Shown: positions 21,191 through 31,600 of the stretch, piece by piece
Layout of the letters: every line of letters starts with the position of its first letter
Position numbering within the stretch: position 1 is the first letter of the stretch
NCBI GenBank assembly: GCA_030998225.1
Contig: JAPYXD010000704.1
Coordinates: forward strand, 682,001-746,000
Direction of reading: 5' to 3'
DNA: 64,000 bases
Origin: Diplolepis rosae
Lineage: Eukaryota; Arthropoda; Insecta; Hymenoptera; Diplolepididae
Notes under the pieces: generated by a model
The model's input: only the letters and a program-made list of their open reading frames with translations
The model's database searches: none
Told to the model about the DNA's origin: nothing
Program-made: the position numbers and the translations under genes

Positions 21191-21546
21191 AAAAAATCTG
21201 CCCGCTTCGCGGGCACATTCTCATCGCGCGCTCCGTTCTTTCTGGACCTCGCGCTTCGCGCTCGGTCTTGTGCTTTTCGCATACATTTAAGTTTATTTCT
21301 TATAATTTGATACTGAAGCTCAAACCAATTTTATAATAATATTACAGATGATGTGAATTAGGGGAGAAGCGGCGAAATTGGCGCACCTAATAGAAAGTAC
21401 GAGTTTAAAGAGAAAGTATATGACTAAAAATTATGAAAAAATATTTATTTAATAGCTGGATATCTTTTCTATACTTTCCAATGGATAAAGATTGCATTGA
21501 AAATTATTAAAGCAGGTTTTTATTCAGATTTCCGAAGGACTGCACC

Positions 21547-21584
21547 TGCGTCAATTTACCCGCCATGTCGGGTAAATTGACGCA
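21547..21584. repeat. Perfect 16-bp hairpin inside the TA element
   Basis: TGCGTCAATTTACCCG and CGGGTAAATTGACGCA are perfect inverse repeats around CCATGT. The arms carry a variant of the GCGCCAATTT word of the element ends, so this may be a subterminal transposase-binding site. Confidence 0.8.
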
Positions 21585-22059
21585 CTAATATTATAATCTT
21601 CTCTTGCCACGTATTAGTTATATTTTCATAGATTTAGAATTACATTTCAGTAGCGAAGGTTGATGAAAAGAGGTAGTAATAATTTGAAACTAGGACGGGT
21701 CTACGCATACCTGTTAAAACCAAAAAACCCCCTCTCTCGAACCAATACACCACCCGCGGAACCGCCTTTCGGCTTTAAACTTCACGGGTGGTTGGTTCCA
21801 TTAAAGTCGCGTATGACTCTTCTGTCATCCGTTCGCTCGGAACTTCCACCCGCGGTCACACGCCCACTAGGATAACCGACTAGCAGCGCCACCCAGGGGA
21901 GAAACAAACAGATTCCTCCCCCGAACGACACGGACCGTCAAGTCTACCCGAGACGCGGGAGCGCGGGTGCAGGCCCCGATGCGATTTCTACTGGCCCTCC
22001 CCGTTGTTTCGCTCTCGACGCCCATCAATTTCTCTCGTCTTCATCATAAGTGTGACGAA

Positions 22060-25000
22060 TCACTCGATGAGCGTCCAGAACCGTTCAGACTGGAGCATGA
22101 GGGGGACCATCGTGTCAGGAGTAAGTTCGGAACCCACAGCCTGACCGAGGACCTCCCTAGCCACACCCCATTTTGCGCAGACGAAGAGTGCGTGCTCTGC
22201 GTTATCCACCGGGGAATCGCAGTAGCAACACGTCTCCTCGTCTCTCTTCTTAAAGCGCCTCAGGCACGCGTTAAAACAGCCATGGCCCGAGAGCGCTTGT
22301 GCCAAGTAAAAGCCGACTTCCCCGTGCTTTCTGTTCAGCCAGGTGGCGAGCTCCGGGATCAGGCGGTAGGTCCATCTCCCTGTCTGCTCACCATGCCATC
22401 TCAACTGCCATTTCTCGACGACTCTGCTCCTTCCATCCTTACGGATGGCCGCCTTCGCGCGAGCGATTTCCTGCAGGTCGGCGCAGGTAAGCTCCTTGCG
22501 AAGCTGAAAGGTTTCCTGCCTTTCCTCCGCCAATAAATCTATTGGCGGGACGGTCGCCAGGACCAGCACAGCGCTCGTCGAAATAGTTCTATATGCCGAA
22601 ACTATTCTCAGCGCGACAAGTCTCTGCGTAGAGAACAGCTTCTTCTGGATACCATGGTTTTGCAAGGCATTGGCCCAGACCGGAGCTGCATAAAGCAGCT
22701 TCGAATGGACCACGCTTGCCACCAGTCTTCTTTTCGCTTCCCTGGGTCCACCAATGTTTGGCATAAGCCGGGCCAAGATCGCTCCACATTGGATGGCTTT
22801 GGCAGCTGCGATCTTTTGGTGTTCGCCAAAGCTAAGCCTACGATCCAGCTGCACCCCCAGGTACTTAATGCTTGTTTTCCACTCGACTTCATGCTCTCCG
22901 AGAACGATCCTCGGATATTGGAAGGATCTCCTGTCCGTAACGAGCAAAGCCTCGGTTTCCTCAGGGGCCATTTTAAGGCCTCTGCTATCCAACCAGCGAT
23001 TCGCTCGCCACAGACTTTCATTGATCCTCAGCTTTAGAATTCTGACGTCGTCAGCGGCGCACACGACAAGTGCGTCATCCGCGAAGCCGACGATGCTCGT
23101 TCCAGCAGGCAGGTCCATGCGCAGAAAGTCATCGTACATGATGTTCCAAACGAGTGGACCCACCCGCGACCCTTGAGGAGCGCCACATGTCATCTCTTCT
23201 TTGAGAGACCATTTGTCGCCCTCGTATATCACCCACCTGTCGCTCAGATAGTCATCCATCATTCGCAACATGTAGTCTGGAACCTTTTTCCGCATCATCG
23301 CCTCGATGCAGATGTCCCATCTCGCGGTATTGAACGCATTGCGTATGTCAATGCTAATCAACGCACAGAATCCCTTACGCTTACCAGTTCCTTTTCTTGC
23401 ATTTGTGGCGATGTTAACCACAGCTTGGATGGCGTCCACAGTGGACCTGCCTTTCCTGAATCCGAACTGGTTTTCCGAGAGCCTTTCTCCCCGACCAAGA
23501 GAGCCTGAAGCCGTTGTAGAATCAACTCCTCCAGAAGCTTCCCCATCGTATCCAATAAGCATATTCGTCTATACGACGAGACAACCCCTAGAGGTTTGTT
23601 GCCCTTCCTCAGCAGGACCAACCTCTGCTTCTTCCAATCTGCGAAGAACCTCCCATCCCGAAGACAGGAGTTAAAGGCTTCTAGGAAGATCTCCGGGTAT
23701 GCCCCGATCACCTCTTTGAGGATCTCGTTTGGCACCCCGTCGATACCCGGCGCTGTATTTGCCTTAAGCCTTCCACCCGCTCTCTTTAGTTCTTCGAGAG
23801 TGAAGAGTTCTTCGCGCCGGACCACGCAGGAACTTCGGTCCTGTCTTTGGAATGGCTCCACGTGTGGAAACAAGCTTCGCACAATGTACTTGACTCGATC
23901 GGGATTATCCAGGCCCGGGGTCTTTCTTCTAGTCACCAATCTCTTGGTGACTATTTTGACGGCGAGACCCCATGGATCCTTCTCGACCTCACCGATCAAG
24001 TTTTTCCAGCATTGAAGTCGGCTTTTCTTTATGCCTCGCCTCAAAGCTGTTTTTTCCCCTTTCCATGCCTCGTGCAGCGTAGCATCCCCCTTTGAACGGG
24101 TGAATTTTCGCCGCGCTGCGAGGCATTCTCGACGTAGGGCTGCCAACTGGTCGTTCCACCAGTACAACGAACCGTTGGCTTGCCTGCGCTTACGGCGAGG
24201 CATCGAGTAGTCACAAGCCGCGACCACCTTCTGCCTCACCGAGCGCACAGCAGCTTCATACGACCCAGCAGGGTCGTTCACCCCACCAAAGCGGGTGAAG
24301 ATCCTGCAGGAACCCTCTAAAACCTCGTCGAGACCAGGGCTGAAATTTGCGCCCTTTCCCCGACCGCCAGGTCGAGCTCCTTTCGGAAGGCCGAAACGTC
24401 TCCCCCCTTTTTGAGGACCAGGAAGGAAGAAGTCCTTCTGCATAGACAGGACCTCAAGTCCTGCCTTCCGGGGGTCGACCTTCGCCTTCATTTCCCTCAA
24501 GATGTCGGCGTAGGACTGGCCGTCCTTCGCCGACACCTTAATGGTGTCGCCCGACCTGGCGGGCGTGGAGCGCTTTGACTTAGGAGTGGCGGTGGTCCCC
24601 TGCGCTTTTTGGGCAGGTTCCTCCGCCCTTTTCTCCTTTTTTTCTCCTTTTTTTATCTTTTTTCTTTCTTTTCTTTTCTTTGTGACCACATGCCAGTCTC
24701 CTTCCTTATTTGGGGGCTGGCTCGTGGCCACCTGGGCATAAGAGGGCGAAGAGGCACCATTTCCCCTCTTAGGAGTTTTTTCCAGAGGGGGGGAGGGTGC
24801 GGATTTCTTCTGCCCCATCACCTGATTTTTCGGGGTATCTCCCAGAGACGCCGAACGTGGTCTCTGAAAGATCCCCAATTTCCTCATAGCGGGGTGAGAT
24901 TCCATTTTCTTCTGGATTTTCACCCCGCTCTCCAGGAGGCACTTGTGGGTGTTGAGCATACCGCTCAACACCTCAGTTGCCTCGTTCACCGAGTCTTTAA

Positions 25001-25190
25001 CGAAGCCAGGGTTATTCCTCAGCATACCCTGTTGGATAACGCTGAGGGCCCTGGCTAGTTTTTCCATTTTGTCATTTTGCTCCTTCAGGAGCTGAAGGAC
25101 GTCTTGCCATCCCTCAGCCCCTGGAGGAGTGTGTGAGTGCGCATCTAGCGCCTTCACCTCTTTATCTCCTTCATTTTTTTTAGAATTCAT
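22060..25190 (-). pseudogene. R1-type gag-reverse transcriptase fusion, frameshifted
   Basis: The first frame (25,190 to about 23,490) starts MNSKKNEGDKEV and has a coiled-coil-like N-terminus, a Lys/Glu-rich linker and the gag block SYADILREMKAKVDP. It then jumps directly to the region that normally follows the endonuclease (YWWNDQLAALRRECLAARR) and to RT motifs PGIDGVPNEIL and RRICLLDTMGKLLE. Gag zinc knuckles and the APE endonuclease are missing. A single-base shift near 23,490 moves to the second frame: QFGFRKGRSTVDAI, SIDIRNAF, GAPQGSRVGPL, catalytic FADD at about 23,075, then a C-terminal knuckle CCYCDSPVDNAEHALFVC and the stop at 22,060. It would copy element RNA at nicked DNA, but cannot work as it stands. 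Confidence 0.9.
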
Positions 25191-26135
25191 ATCTAATACC
25201 GTCGTGTCTTAAGACGGTTCGTCCATCATGGGAGCCCTACCGCAGTAGGGCTACTATCCCCGCCTGTATAGATCCCTAGTTATATGCGCCGAAACCGAGA
25301 AGCGGCTTATCGGATGGTCGACCCTATCAGCACATTTAAATGAGGCTAGAAAAAGGTTACGGGATAGGCCCGCGCCATAATGATGCGAAAGGTTCAACGT
25401 CACCCCTATCGAGCGAGCGGTGCCGGGTCCGCCCCGACACCTGACCCGGACTTCAGGCTAGACGGTGTGCGATTTATCCTACGCAGCGTCGGATATAAGG
25501 AAATACTGACCAGGTAATCCTTCATTCCTGCGCCCGGACGTCCATGATTTCAACCCCGAAATTGGCTCCAGACAACAGAAACGTGAGCGGTTTTCCCAAT
25601 TTAACATGTGGTTTCACGGGATCTTTGCACTTCGCGGTTGAGCACCGGAGGGACTTACATTTACCCATATTACTTCCACAGAGGTGAGGTACTGACATCG
25701 CGTCCTACCCTGGTCGAGAGGCTACTACTCCTCCCTTGGCTAGTCTATCGGGAATATCCACCAGGCGCGGGCCGCAGCCCCATTCACTCAGCATCCCATT
25801 CATTCTGGTGTGTGTGGGTGTCGGTGTCGTGCATGTGATTGTGGTGTGACCGCAAGAGCGCAGAACAACCGTCGTGGCACGTGCGCCCGGCAGGCCCATC
25901 ACTAGGGAAAAGCCTGTCTATGAGGCTCCCTTGGCGGCCATCCTGACGGCGACAGCCCTACTGCTGGCAGAGTCCTTGCAGCTACAACCGTTGGTGGGCT
26001 GCAGGACGCGTCTGCTCCGTGCTTGGACTCATGCATTAACCTCGGCGAGACCCTGCCCGCCCGCAAAACGCTCTCTCGGTTGTTAGGTGTGTTGTTTTCA
26101 GTGTCGCTGTAATGTGTTGTGTCATATTGCTGTCT
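25191..26135 (-). other. LINE 5' region
   Basis: GC-rich, no sustained frame, adjoining the start codon at 25,190 on the minus strand. The outer 90 bp are shared with 15,240-15,340. Confidence 0.55.
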
Positions 26136-26775
26136 TAAAAAAAAAATTTAACCACTGATTGTTCAAATGAATATAACCTTACAAAGTCGTTACATCAGTT
26201 TTGCGAACCACATTACCTCCCATGTCACAAAAAATCTTAAGAAAAAGATTAGCAGAAAAGTCCAGCAACATTCAAATGTATATATCTATATATTAATAAT
26301 TGTGTACTTACTATCTTCTTTATATTTTCAATCATAAACATCCGAGCACTTGACTTCAGTCACCGGTTTCCAGAAACACTACACGTGTGCCAACTTCGCC
26401 TCTGATTTGAATCTCGTATGCGCCAATTTTGCCGCAAGTGTATCGTTCATTAATTAAATACTTCTTACGTAAAATGCTTATTTTTTCATACAAATATTCT
26501 ATCATAATCGTAAGATTAAATATCAAAGATTATAAAATCGTTGCATTAATCTAATACACCTTGAATTACTATTATTTAACGATTTGACTCAATGGCTTCG
26601 AACATAACCATTATGCCAAAAAACGATTAATCGCAATAAAACTGTATTAAGCAATTAGATTTTTATAATGTTTTCTATCAAATACATATCATACAAGAAT
26701 GCACACGATAGAACTATTTTTATTTTTTGTTATGTTATCATTTTCTGAAAAATAGGGTGCGCCAATTTAGACGAC
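26136..26775. other. AT-rich interior of the TA element
   Basis: No frame. Contains variants of the GCGCCAATTT end word at about 26,386, 26,430 and 26,758. Confidence 0.6.
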
Positions 26776-27950
26776 GCGCCAATTTCGCCGCTTCTCCCCT
26801 ACACATTTTCTCAAAGTCACCCCATTTCTTTTTGAATTTAAGTGAAATAGGAGATTCAATTTACTTAAGGCTCTATCAGCCTTACGGAACACATTCTCAT
26901 CATGACGCTCGCGCTTCGCGCTTGATTTTCTGTATACATTTCAGTAACTTTTTAATAAATTACATGATTAAAATAATTTATTTCCTTCCAAATCTCTCAA
27001 AAAGAAAAAACAATCGTATCTCACATATTTTGGTGAAAAAGATCGAATTTTTTAATATTAAAAATCAAGACATAAAATATACATCCTGTCCCGAAATGTC
27101 TCAATGAGAATTTGTAAACCTCATTTAGGCAAACAATTTTCCATCTAAACGTTTTTTTTGTATCTCACATATTTTGTCTAAAAAATGGAATTTTTGAATT
27201 TTAGACGTACTTTTTGGAATTGAAACGAAAAATATATGTTTTATCAGAAACTGCGTCGGACAAAATTTTTAAATCTTTTTGAAACGAACAACTTTGTATT
27301 CTTACGTTTTTTTCGTATTTTACATATTATTGCTAAAAAATTGAATTTTGGATTTTCAATAGTTTTTTTTTTAATTAAAAAGAAAAATATGCATCTTATG
27401 AAAAAATTTTACAATTCAAATTTGTAGGTCTTTATTTATTTAATAATATTGTATGATAACGTTTTTTCGTATCTCGTATAATTTAACTGGAACATGGAAT
27501 TTTGATATTGACTTTTTTCGAATTTGAATATGCTGTAACATTTCTAATTTTGATTTAATCAAAAAATGTTATCAGGATAATTTATAGAGATTTATGAGCA
27601 CTATCAAAAACCAGTATTGAAATTTTTGATTTTTTCAAAAAATTATTTTCAAAAACACAAAAGTAGTGCTCAATCCCTCAATTTTGATTGGATGTGGCTG
27701 GTTAACGAACTTGTTCTTACTTTTTCGGCTCCGATAAAGTGTACCAAAGCTGAATTCAATCTGATAATTCTATCGAGAGTTATACCGCACACGACCTACT
27801 ACAGACAGACAGTCAGACAGACAGACACTTTCGTAAAAACCATTTTTTCTGACTCAGGGGGTCTCAAAACGTAAAGATTTGATGAAATTTTCGAAAGTCA
27901 TTTTTCACATAAAACCAATACCTTCTCATCCATGATGAGAATGTAAAAAT

Positions 27951-28257
27951 TGCATTATTTATTATCAAAAAGTATCTTGTGTAATAGTATATTACGACCC
28001 TAGGGCATCAAACATTCTGGCCGTGGGTTGTATACTATTTTTCTTGATCTCCAGCCGAAAATACGCCCAAAACCGAAACAATATTATTATTGATTTTTAG
28101 TGCAATTGCATGAAGTCACATTAAATTAAATTAAACATACGAATTATACGATGAATTTAGCGGCATATATATAAGAAGGTTCTTTTATTTTCCGTGTTGT
28201 ATATTTTCAAAATATGAATTTTATTTAAATTTTATGTAATTCATTAAAAAAAATTTA
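27951..28257. other. Unassigned spacer
   Basis: No gene or terminus recognised. Confidence 0.5.
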
Positions 28258-29169
28258 TAGCTTCTTTTTAATAAATTAACCAACACGTATATCGGGATTT
28301 AAAAAAAAATTTTTTTTGAGAGATTTATTAATTTAAATTTTTGATAAAATTGGATAAAATGCTAAATTGTCTAATACTTATAATTCATTATTTCCGGTTA
28401 AAATAATCAAATCGATTTTAGGTTTGTTTCATTTTCTAGCTTATTACGTTAGGTTTTCAGATAAATAATTTTATAATTTATATTTTTTTAATTAACTACA
28501 GATATAGGCAATTTAATTGTTCAAACAATTTTTTCATGTTTGCCCCCTTAGTAGAAAAATTTGGAAAAAATACAGCCATATGCGCTATGTCTCAATATAA
28601 CTAGCGCATATTTAATAAAAGTAGAAACTCAATTAGATACGAAGATATTAAAGATTTTTGAGCGCGCGACGTGTTTAATCCTGTCTGAGTCGACCAAAAG
28701 CACATTATGTCTCGAGGAAGGCTAGTTGCGGCTCGACTCGGACATGATTAAACACGTCGCGCGCTCAAAAATATTTAATATCGTCCGATCTAATTGAGTC
28801 TCCACTTTTATTAAATATGCGCTAGTTATATTGAGAAATAGCGCATACGATACTATTTTTTCCAAATTTTTCTAATGAGGGGGCAAACATGAAAAAACTG
28901 TTTAAACAATTAAATTGCCTATATCTGTAGTTAGTTAACAAAATAAAATTTATAAAATTATTTATCTGAAAACCTAACGTAACAAGCTAGAAAATGAAAC
29001 AAACCCAAAATCGATTTGATTATTTCAACCGGAAATAATGAATTATAAGTATAAGATAATTTAGCATTTTATCCAATTTTATCAAAAGTTTAAATTAATA
29101 TATCTCTCAAAAAAAATTTTTTTTTTAAATCCCGTTATACGTGTTGGTTAATTTATTAAAAGGAAGCTA
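28258..29169. repeat. 0.9-kb near-perfect palindrome
   Basis: Two arms of about 437 bp (28,258-28,694 and about 28,731-29,169) are inverse copies with few mismatches, around a loop of about 36 nt. Arm landmarks are TAGCTTC/GAAGCTA at the outer ends, CAACACGTATA/TATACGTGTTG, GTTTGCCCCC/GGGGGCAAAC, TATGCGCTA-like words and GCGCGCGACGTGTTTAAT/ATTAAACACGTCGCGCGC next to the loop. No frame is conserved in the arms. It may be a foldback transposon or a hairpin-RNA locus. Confidence 0.9.
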
Positions 29170-29469
29170 CAAAAATATAAGAATGTCCCATATGCATATT
29201 ACTCATTGTAACTATATACATCTGCCCCAAATAATTAATTATACCTTCTTGAATTCTAAATTATCTGATCTTGAAATTGTAATTTTCAATATCACTTCGC
29301 TCTCGTTTCACTATCGCTTCGTATTCGTTCTTCTCTGCGTTCAACTTGTAAACTATTCACCTTCAGTTTTTCGAAAATTTGAGACATAATATTCGCTCCA
29401 CACTCGCCAAACACTCGATTTTTTAAATAGAAAGTGTAGCGAGGGCAAAGAGAATGCAAGAACTTTGAC
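29170..29469. other. Spacer, no gene seen
   Basis: Includes a TTCGCTCTCGTTTCACT-type pyrimidine/CG stretch at 29,296-29,340. Nothing assignable. Confidence 0.4.
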
Positions 29470-29936
29470 TCGGGATCCTATGTAGGATCCTATGTAAGAT
29501 CTTATGTAAGATCCTTTGTAGGAATTTGGCATAGGAACTCACATAAGATCTTACATAAGATCTTACATAGGATTCCATATAATATCCTATGTATTTTAAA
29601 GTAATAATTTACAACTTCACATTCTAATTCAAAATGTTCTGAATAATCTGATACATATTATTTTCTTTTTATAATAAAAAATATCGTTAAAATGTATTTA
29701 GTAACTCATTAATGAAATTCTGCTGCTAGCATCCTGATAGATCAGATTATTCAGAAAATTTTGAATTAGAATGTAAAGTTGAAAATTATTACTTTAATAT
29801 ACATAGGATCTTATATAGGATCCTATGTAGGATGCTGTGTAAGATCTTATGTAAGATCTTATGTGAGTTCCTATGCAAAATTCCTGCATAGGATCTTGCA
29901 TAAGATCTTACACAGGATCCTATATATACTCTACCA
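29470..29936. mobile_element. GATC-rich foldback element, copy 2
   Basis: Starts GACTCGGGATCCTATG and contains on both sides tandem GGATCCTATGTA and AAGATCTTATGTAAG words. The inner arms pair (ATTCTAATTCAAAATGTTCT with its near-inverse at about 29,752-29,775), and the central segment from about 29,660 to 29,745 matches copy 1 nearly base for base. It is better preserved on the right side than copy 1. Confidence 0.85.
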
Positions 29937-30320
29937 TCAAAGCTATTCCGATATGGACTGTAAAATTTTGCGACAATATTCTCTGATACTAGATCCATCG
30001 ATTGAAACAAAAACAAAAAAAATCGATTTTTTTAAAGTTCTGGATAAGGAGACCCCCTTAAATGTATGCTTAATTTGAGTGCATTAGTTTATAAAATAGA
30101 TTCGGTTTTACACAGAATGTATAAAAAGAAGTGTGACAATGAAATTTATCGAAAAAATCACATTCTTTCAATAGAAAAGTTTTGTGGTTTGAAGAGATCC
30201 TTGGGACCTAAGTTAATTTTTTTCAATGAAAACAGGTATTTTTTTCGAATTCTTATATTGGCAAATTTTTCTCAAAAGTAATCCACTTGAAGGGCTTGTA
30301 ACGGACGTGATTTTTTCCAA
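29937..30320. other. Unassigned spacer
   Basis: No gene or repeat recognised. Confidence 0.5.
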
Positions 30321-31204
30321 TAACACGTGGATCAATAAGTCCCAGGACTGACACATAGATGGCGTTGCCAAAAAAAGTTCTGTATGATTTTTCATGAGTA
30401 CCAACCTTCAAAAGATACCTGTCAAAATTTTATGACATTCTGATGTTTGGCCCATGAGTTACAGTGATTTAAGTGACGCTAGTCTTGATATTTTCAAAAC
30501 AATGGATTCGAAACAATTTCGTGTGTTGATTTATCATTGCTTTTTGATGAAAAAAAAACACAGTGCAAGTTCAGCAATGGCTTGAAAAGTGCTACGGGGA
30601 CTCTGCTCCATCAAAAACAACCATTTGTCTGTGGTATGCTGAGTTTAAACGTGGCCGTACAGACAGTGAAGATGCTGAACTCTCCGGCTGGCCAAATCAG
30701 GTAGTTACACCGGAAACCATAAAAAAAGTCCACCAAATCGTTTTCGAAAATCGTAAATTAAAATTGCGTGAGATAGCTGACACCTTAAAGATATCATACG
30801 GCAGTGTTTACGCTATTTTGTATGAAAATTTGTCTATGAGGAAGCTGTTGTCGAAGTAGGTGCCGCGATTGCTCGCGATGGATTAAAAACGACAACGTGT
30901 CGTTGATTCCGAGCGCTCTTTGGAGTTGTTTCGCCGAAATAAACCGAATTCTTTGCGTCGGTATGTGACAATGGACGAAACCTGGATCCATCACTACACT
31001 CCGGAGTCAAAGCGATCGTCAGCCAAGTGGACTGCAGTCGGTGAGAAGCGTCCAAAGCGACCAAGAACGCAAATGACTACCTTGAAAAAGGTAAGACGAT
31101 CAATAGTGAACGTTACATTGGCCAATTGATGCGTTTGCAGAAGGAAATCGGTGAGAAACGGCTCCAAATGAAGAAGAAAAAAGTGCTCTTTGACCATGAC
31201 CTGT
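30321..31204 (+). pseudogene. mariner transposase, degenerate
   Basis: After TA, the putative end reads ACACGTGGATCAATAAGTCC (30,323), a mellifera-type mariner terminus. The coding region opens MDSKQFRVLIYHCFL at 30,503, shifts frame in a poly-A run at about 30,550, then reads QQWLEKCYGDSAPSKTTI, PETIKKVHQIV and LREIADTLKIS (helix-turn-helix part) to stops at 30,857 and 30,882. It continues with the first catalytic Asp in TMDETWIHHYTPES (about 30,970). The block holding the second Asp is deleted near 31,085, and the frame ends at VLFDHD where the tRNA-like repeat begins. There is no right terminus. It is dead by several lesions. Confidence 0.9.
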
Positions 31205-31600
31205 GCAGTCGAAAGCGTCTTTTTTTCCACAGAAAGATTTTCAAATTCTCTATATATTTGAATTCAATTGCATTATATGCGATATAAGAGTTTGAAATTG
31301 TCTACGAGGACACTTGTCGACAACGTATCCTATCTGATACGCGACTAGTGAACCTCCGATAATGTAGGCAGTGACAAAAATTTCAAACTCACCTGATTAA
31401 TTTGAAATCAATTTGCAGCCGCAAGGCAGAGTCACTTGGCAATATAAGGAGATCTTCCTGTGGAGAATTAGATGTCAGACGCCTGTGTAGCTCAGTGGTT
31501 AGAGCAGTCTACCAGCAATCGAAAGACCTGGGCTTGAATCCCAGCGCAGTCGAAAGCGTCTTTTTTCCACAGAAAGATTTTCAAATTCTTTAAATTATTG
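31205..31600 (+). repeat. tRNA-like repeat family, copy 2
   Basis: A direct repeat GCAGTCGAAAGCGTC + oligo-T + CCACAGAAAGATTTTCAAAT occurs at 31,205-31,250 and again at 31,545-31,590. Between them lie a body of about 225 bp and a full tRNA-like unit. The arrangement is tail, body, tRNA-like, tail, as if cut from a tandem or circular dimer. It abuts the mariner fragment. Confidence 0.75.
31478..31566 (+). ncRNA. tRNA-like unit with Pol III-type boxes, best copy
   Basis: An 83-nt unit followed by six T residues. TAGCTCAGTGGTTAGAGC matches the Pol III A box, and GGCTTGAATCC the B box. D stem GCTC/GAGC and T stem CTGGG/CCCAG with a 7-nt loop fold properly. Acceptor-like GCCTGTG/CGCAGTC pairs in six of seven positions, and an outer GACGC/GCGTC clamp encloses it. 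The anticodon region forms only GTCT/AGAC with a 13-nt loop and there is no usable anticodon, so it is not a decoding tRNA. Transcription by Pol III is plausible but not shown. Confidence 0.65.

Larger units (their letters stand above)
21690..26135 (-). mobile_element. R1-clade LINE, internally deleted
   Basis: A GC-rich island on the minus strand, nested in the TA element. The approximate 5' edge (about 26,135) is followed by a 5' region to 25,191, a fused gag-RT coding region (25,190-22,060) and a 3' region of about 370 bp. There is no poly-A. I could not find a convincing target duplication. A piece of the same 5' region is at 15,221-15,420. Edges are set by the composition change and are good to a few tens of bases only. 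Confidence 0.75.
21361..26799. mobile_element. TA-flanked terminal-inverted-repeat transposon, 5.4 kb
   Basis: The left end GGGGAGAAGCGGCGAA (24 bp in all, 21,361-21,384) is repeated perfectly in inverse at 26,776-26,799. A TA lies on each side (21,359-21,360 and 26,800-26,801) and only one TA is present at the empty site in copy 1 of the host repeat. The word GCGCCAATTT recurs at 26,758 and 26,776 and, in variant form, at 21,549, 21,570 and 26,430. No transposase frame of its own survives, and the middle is occupied by an R1-like LINE. TA duplication points to the Tc1/mariner-like range, but the family is not identified. Confidence 0.85.
21191..27950. mobile_element. Dispersed 1.4-kb repeat, copy 2, split by insertion
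   Basis: 21,191-21,360 and 26,802-27,950 together match 6230-7654. The left part has lost about 120 bp of the GCGCTTCGCGC-like palindromes. The interruption at 21,361-26,799 is a clean insertion: the uninterrupted copy 1 reads GTGAATTACACATT where copy 2 reads GTGAATTA, then the insert, then TACACATT. It ends at GATGAGAATGT (about 27,938-27,948), as in copy 1. Confidence 0.8.

Noticed and set aside
22299..25058. Several plus-strand reading frames of 60-190 codons opposite the LINE
   Set aside because: They are antisense shadows of the GC-rich gag-RT coding region, without recognisable domains.
29779..30078. Frames with repeated GSYVRSYV-like peptides in both strands
   Set aside because: They are translations of the palindromic GATC words of the foldback element, not a repeat protein.
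31478..31560. A functional tRNA gene
   Set aside because: A and B boxes and two arms are present, but there is no 5-bp anticodon stem with a 7-nt loop; the same holds for 13,117-13,199.
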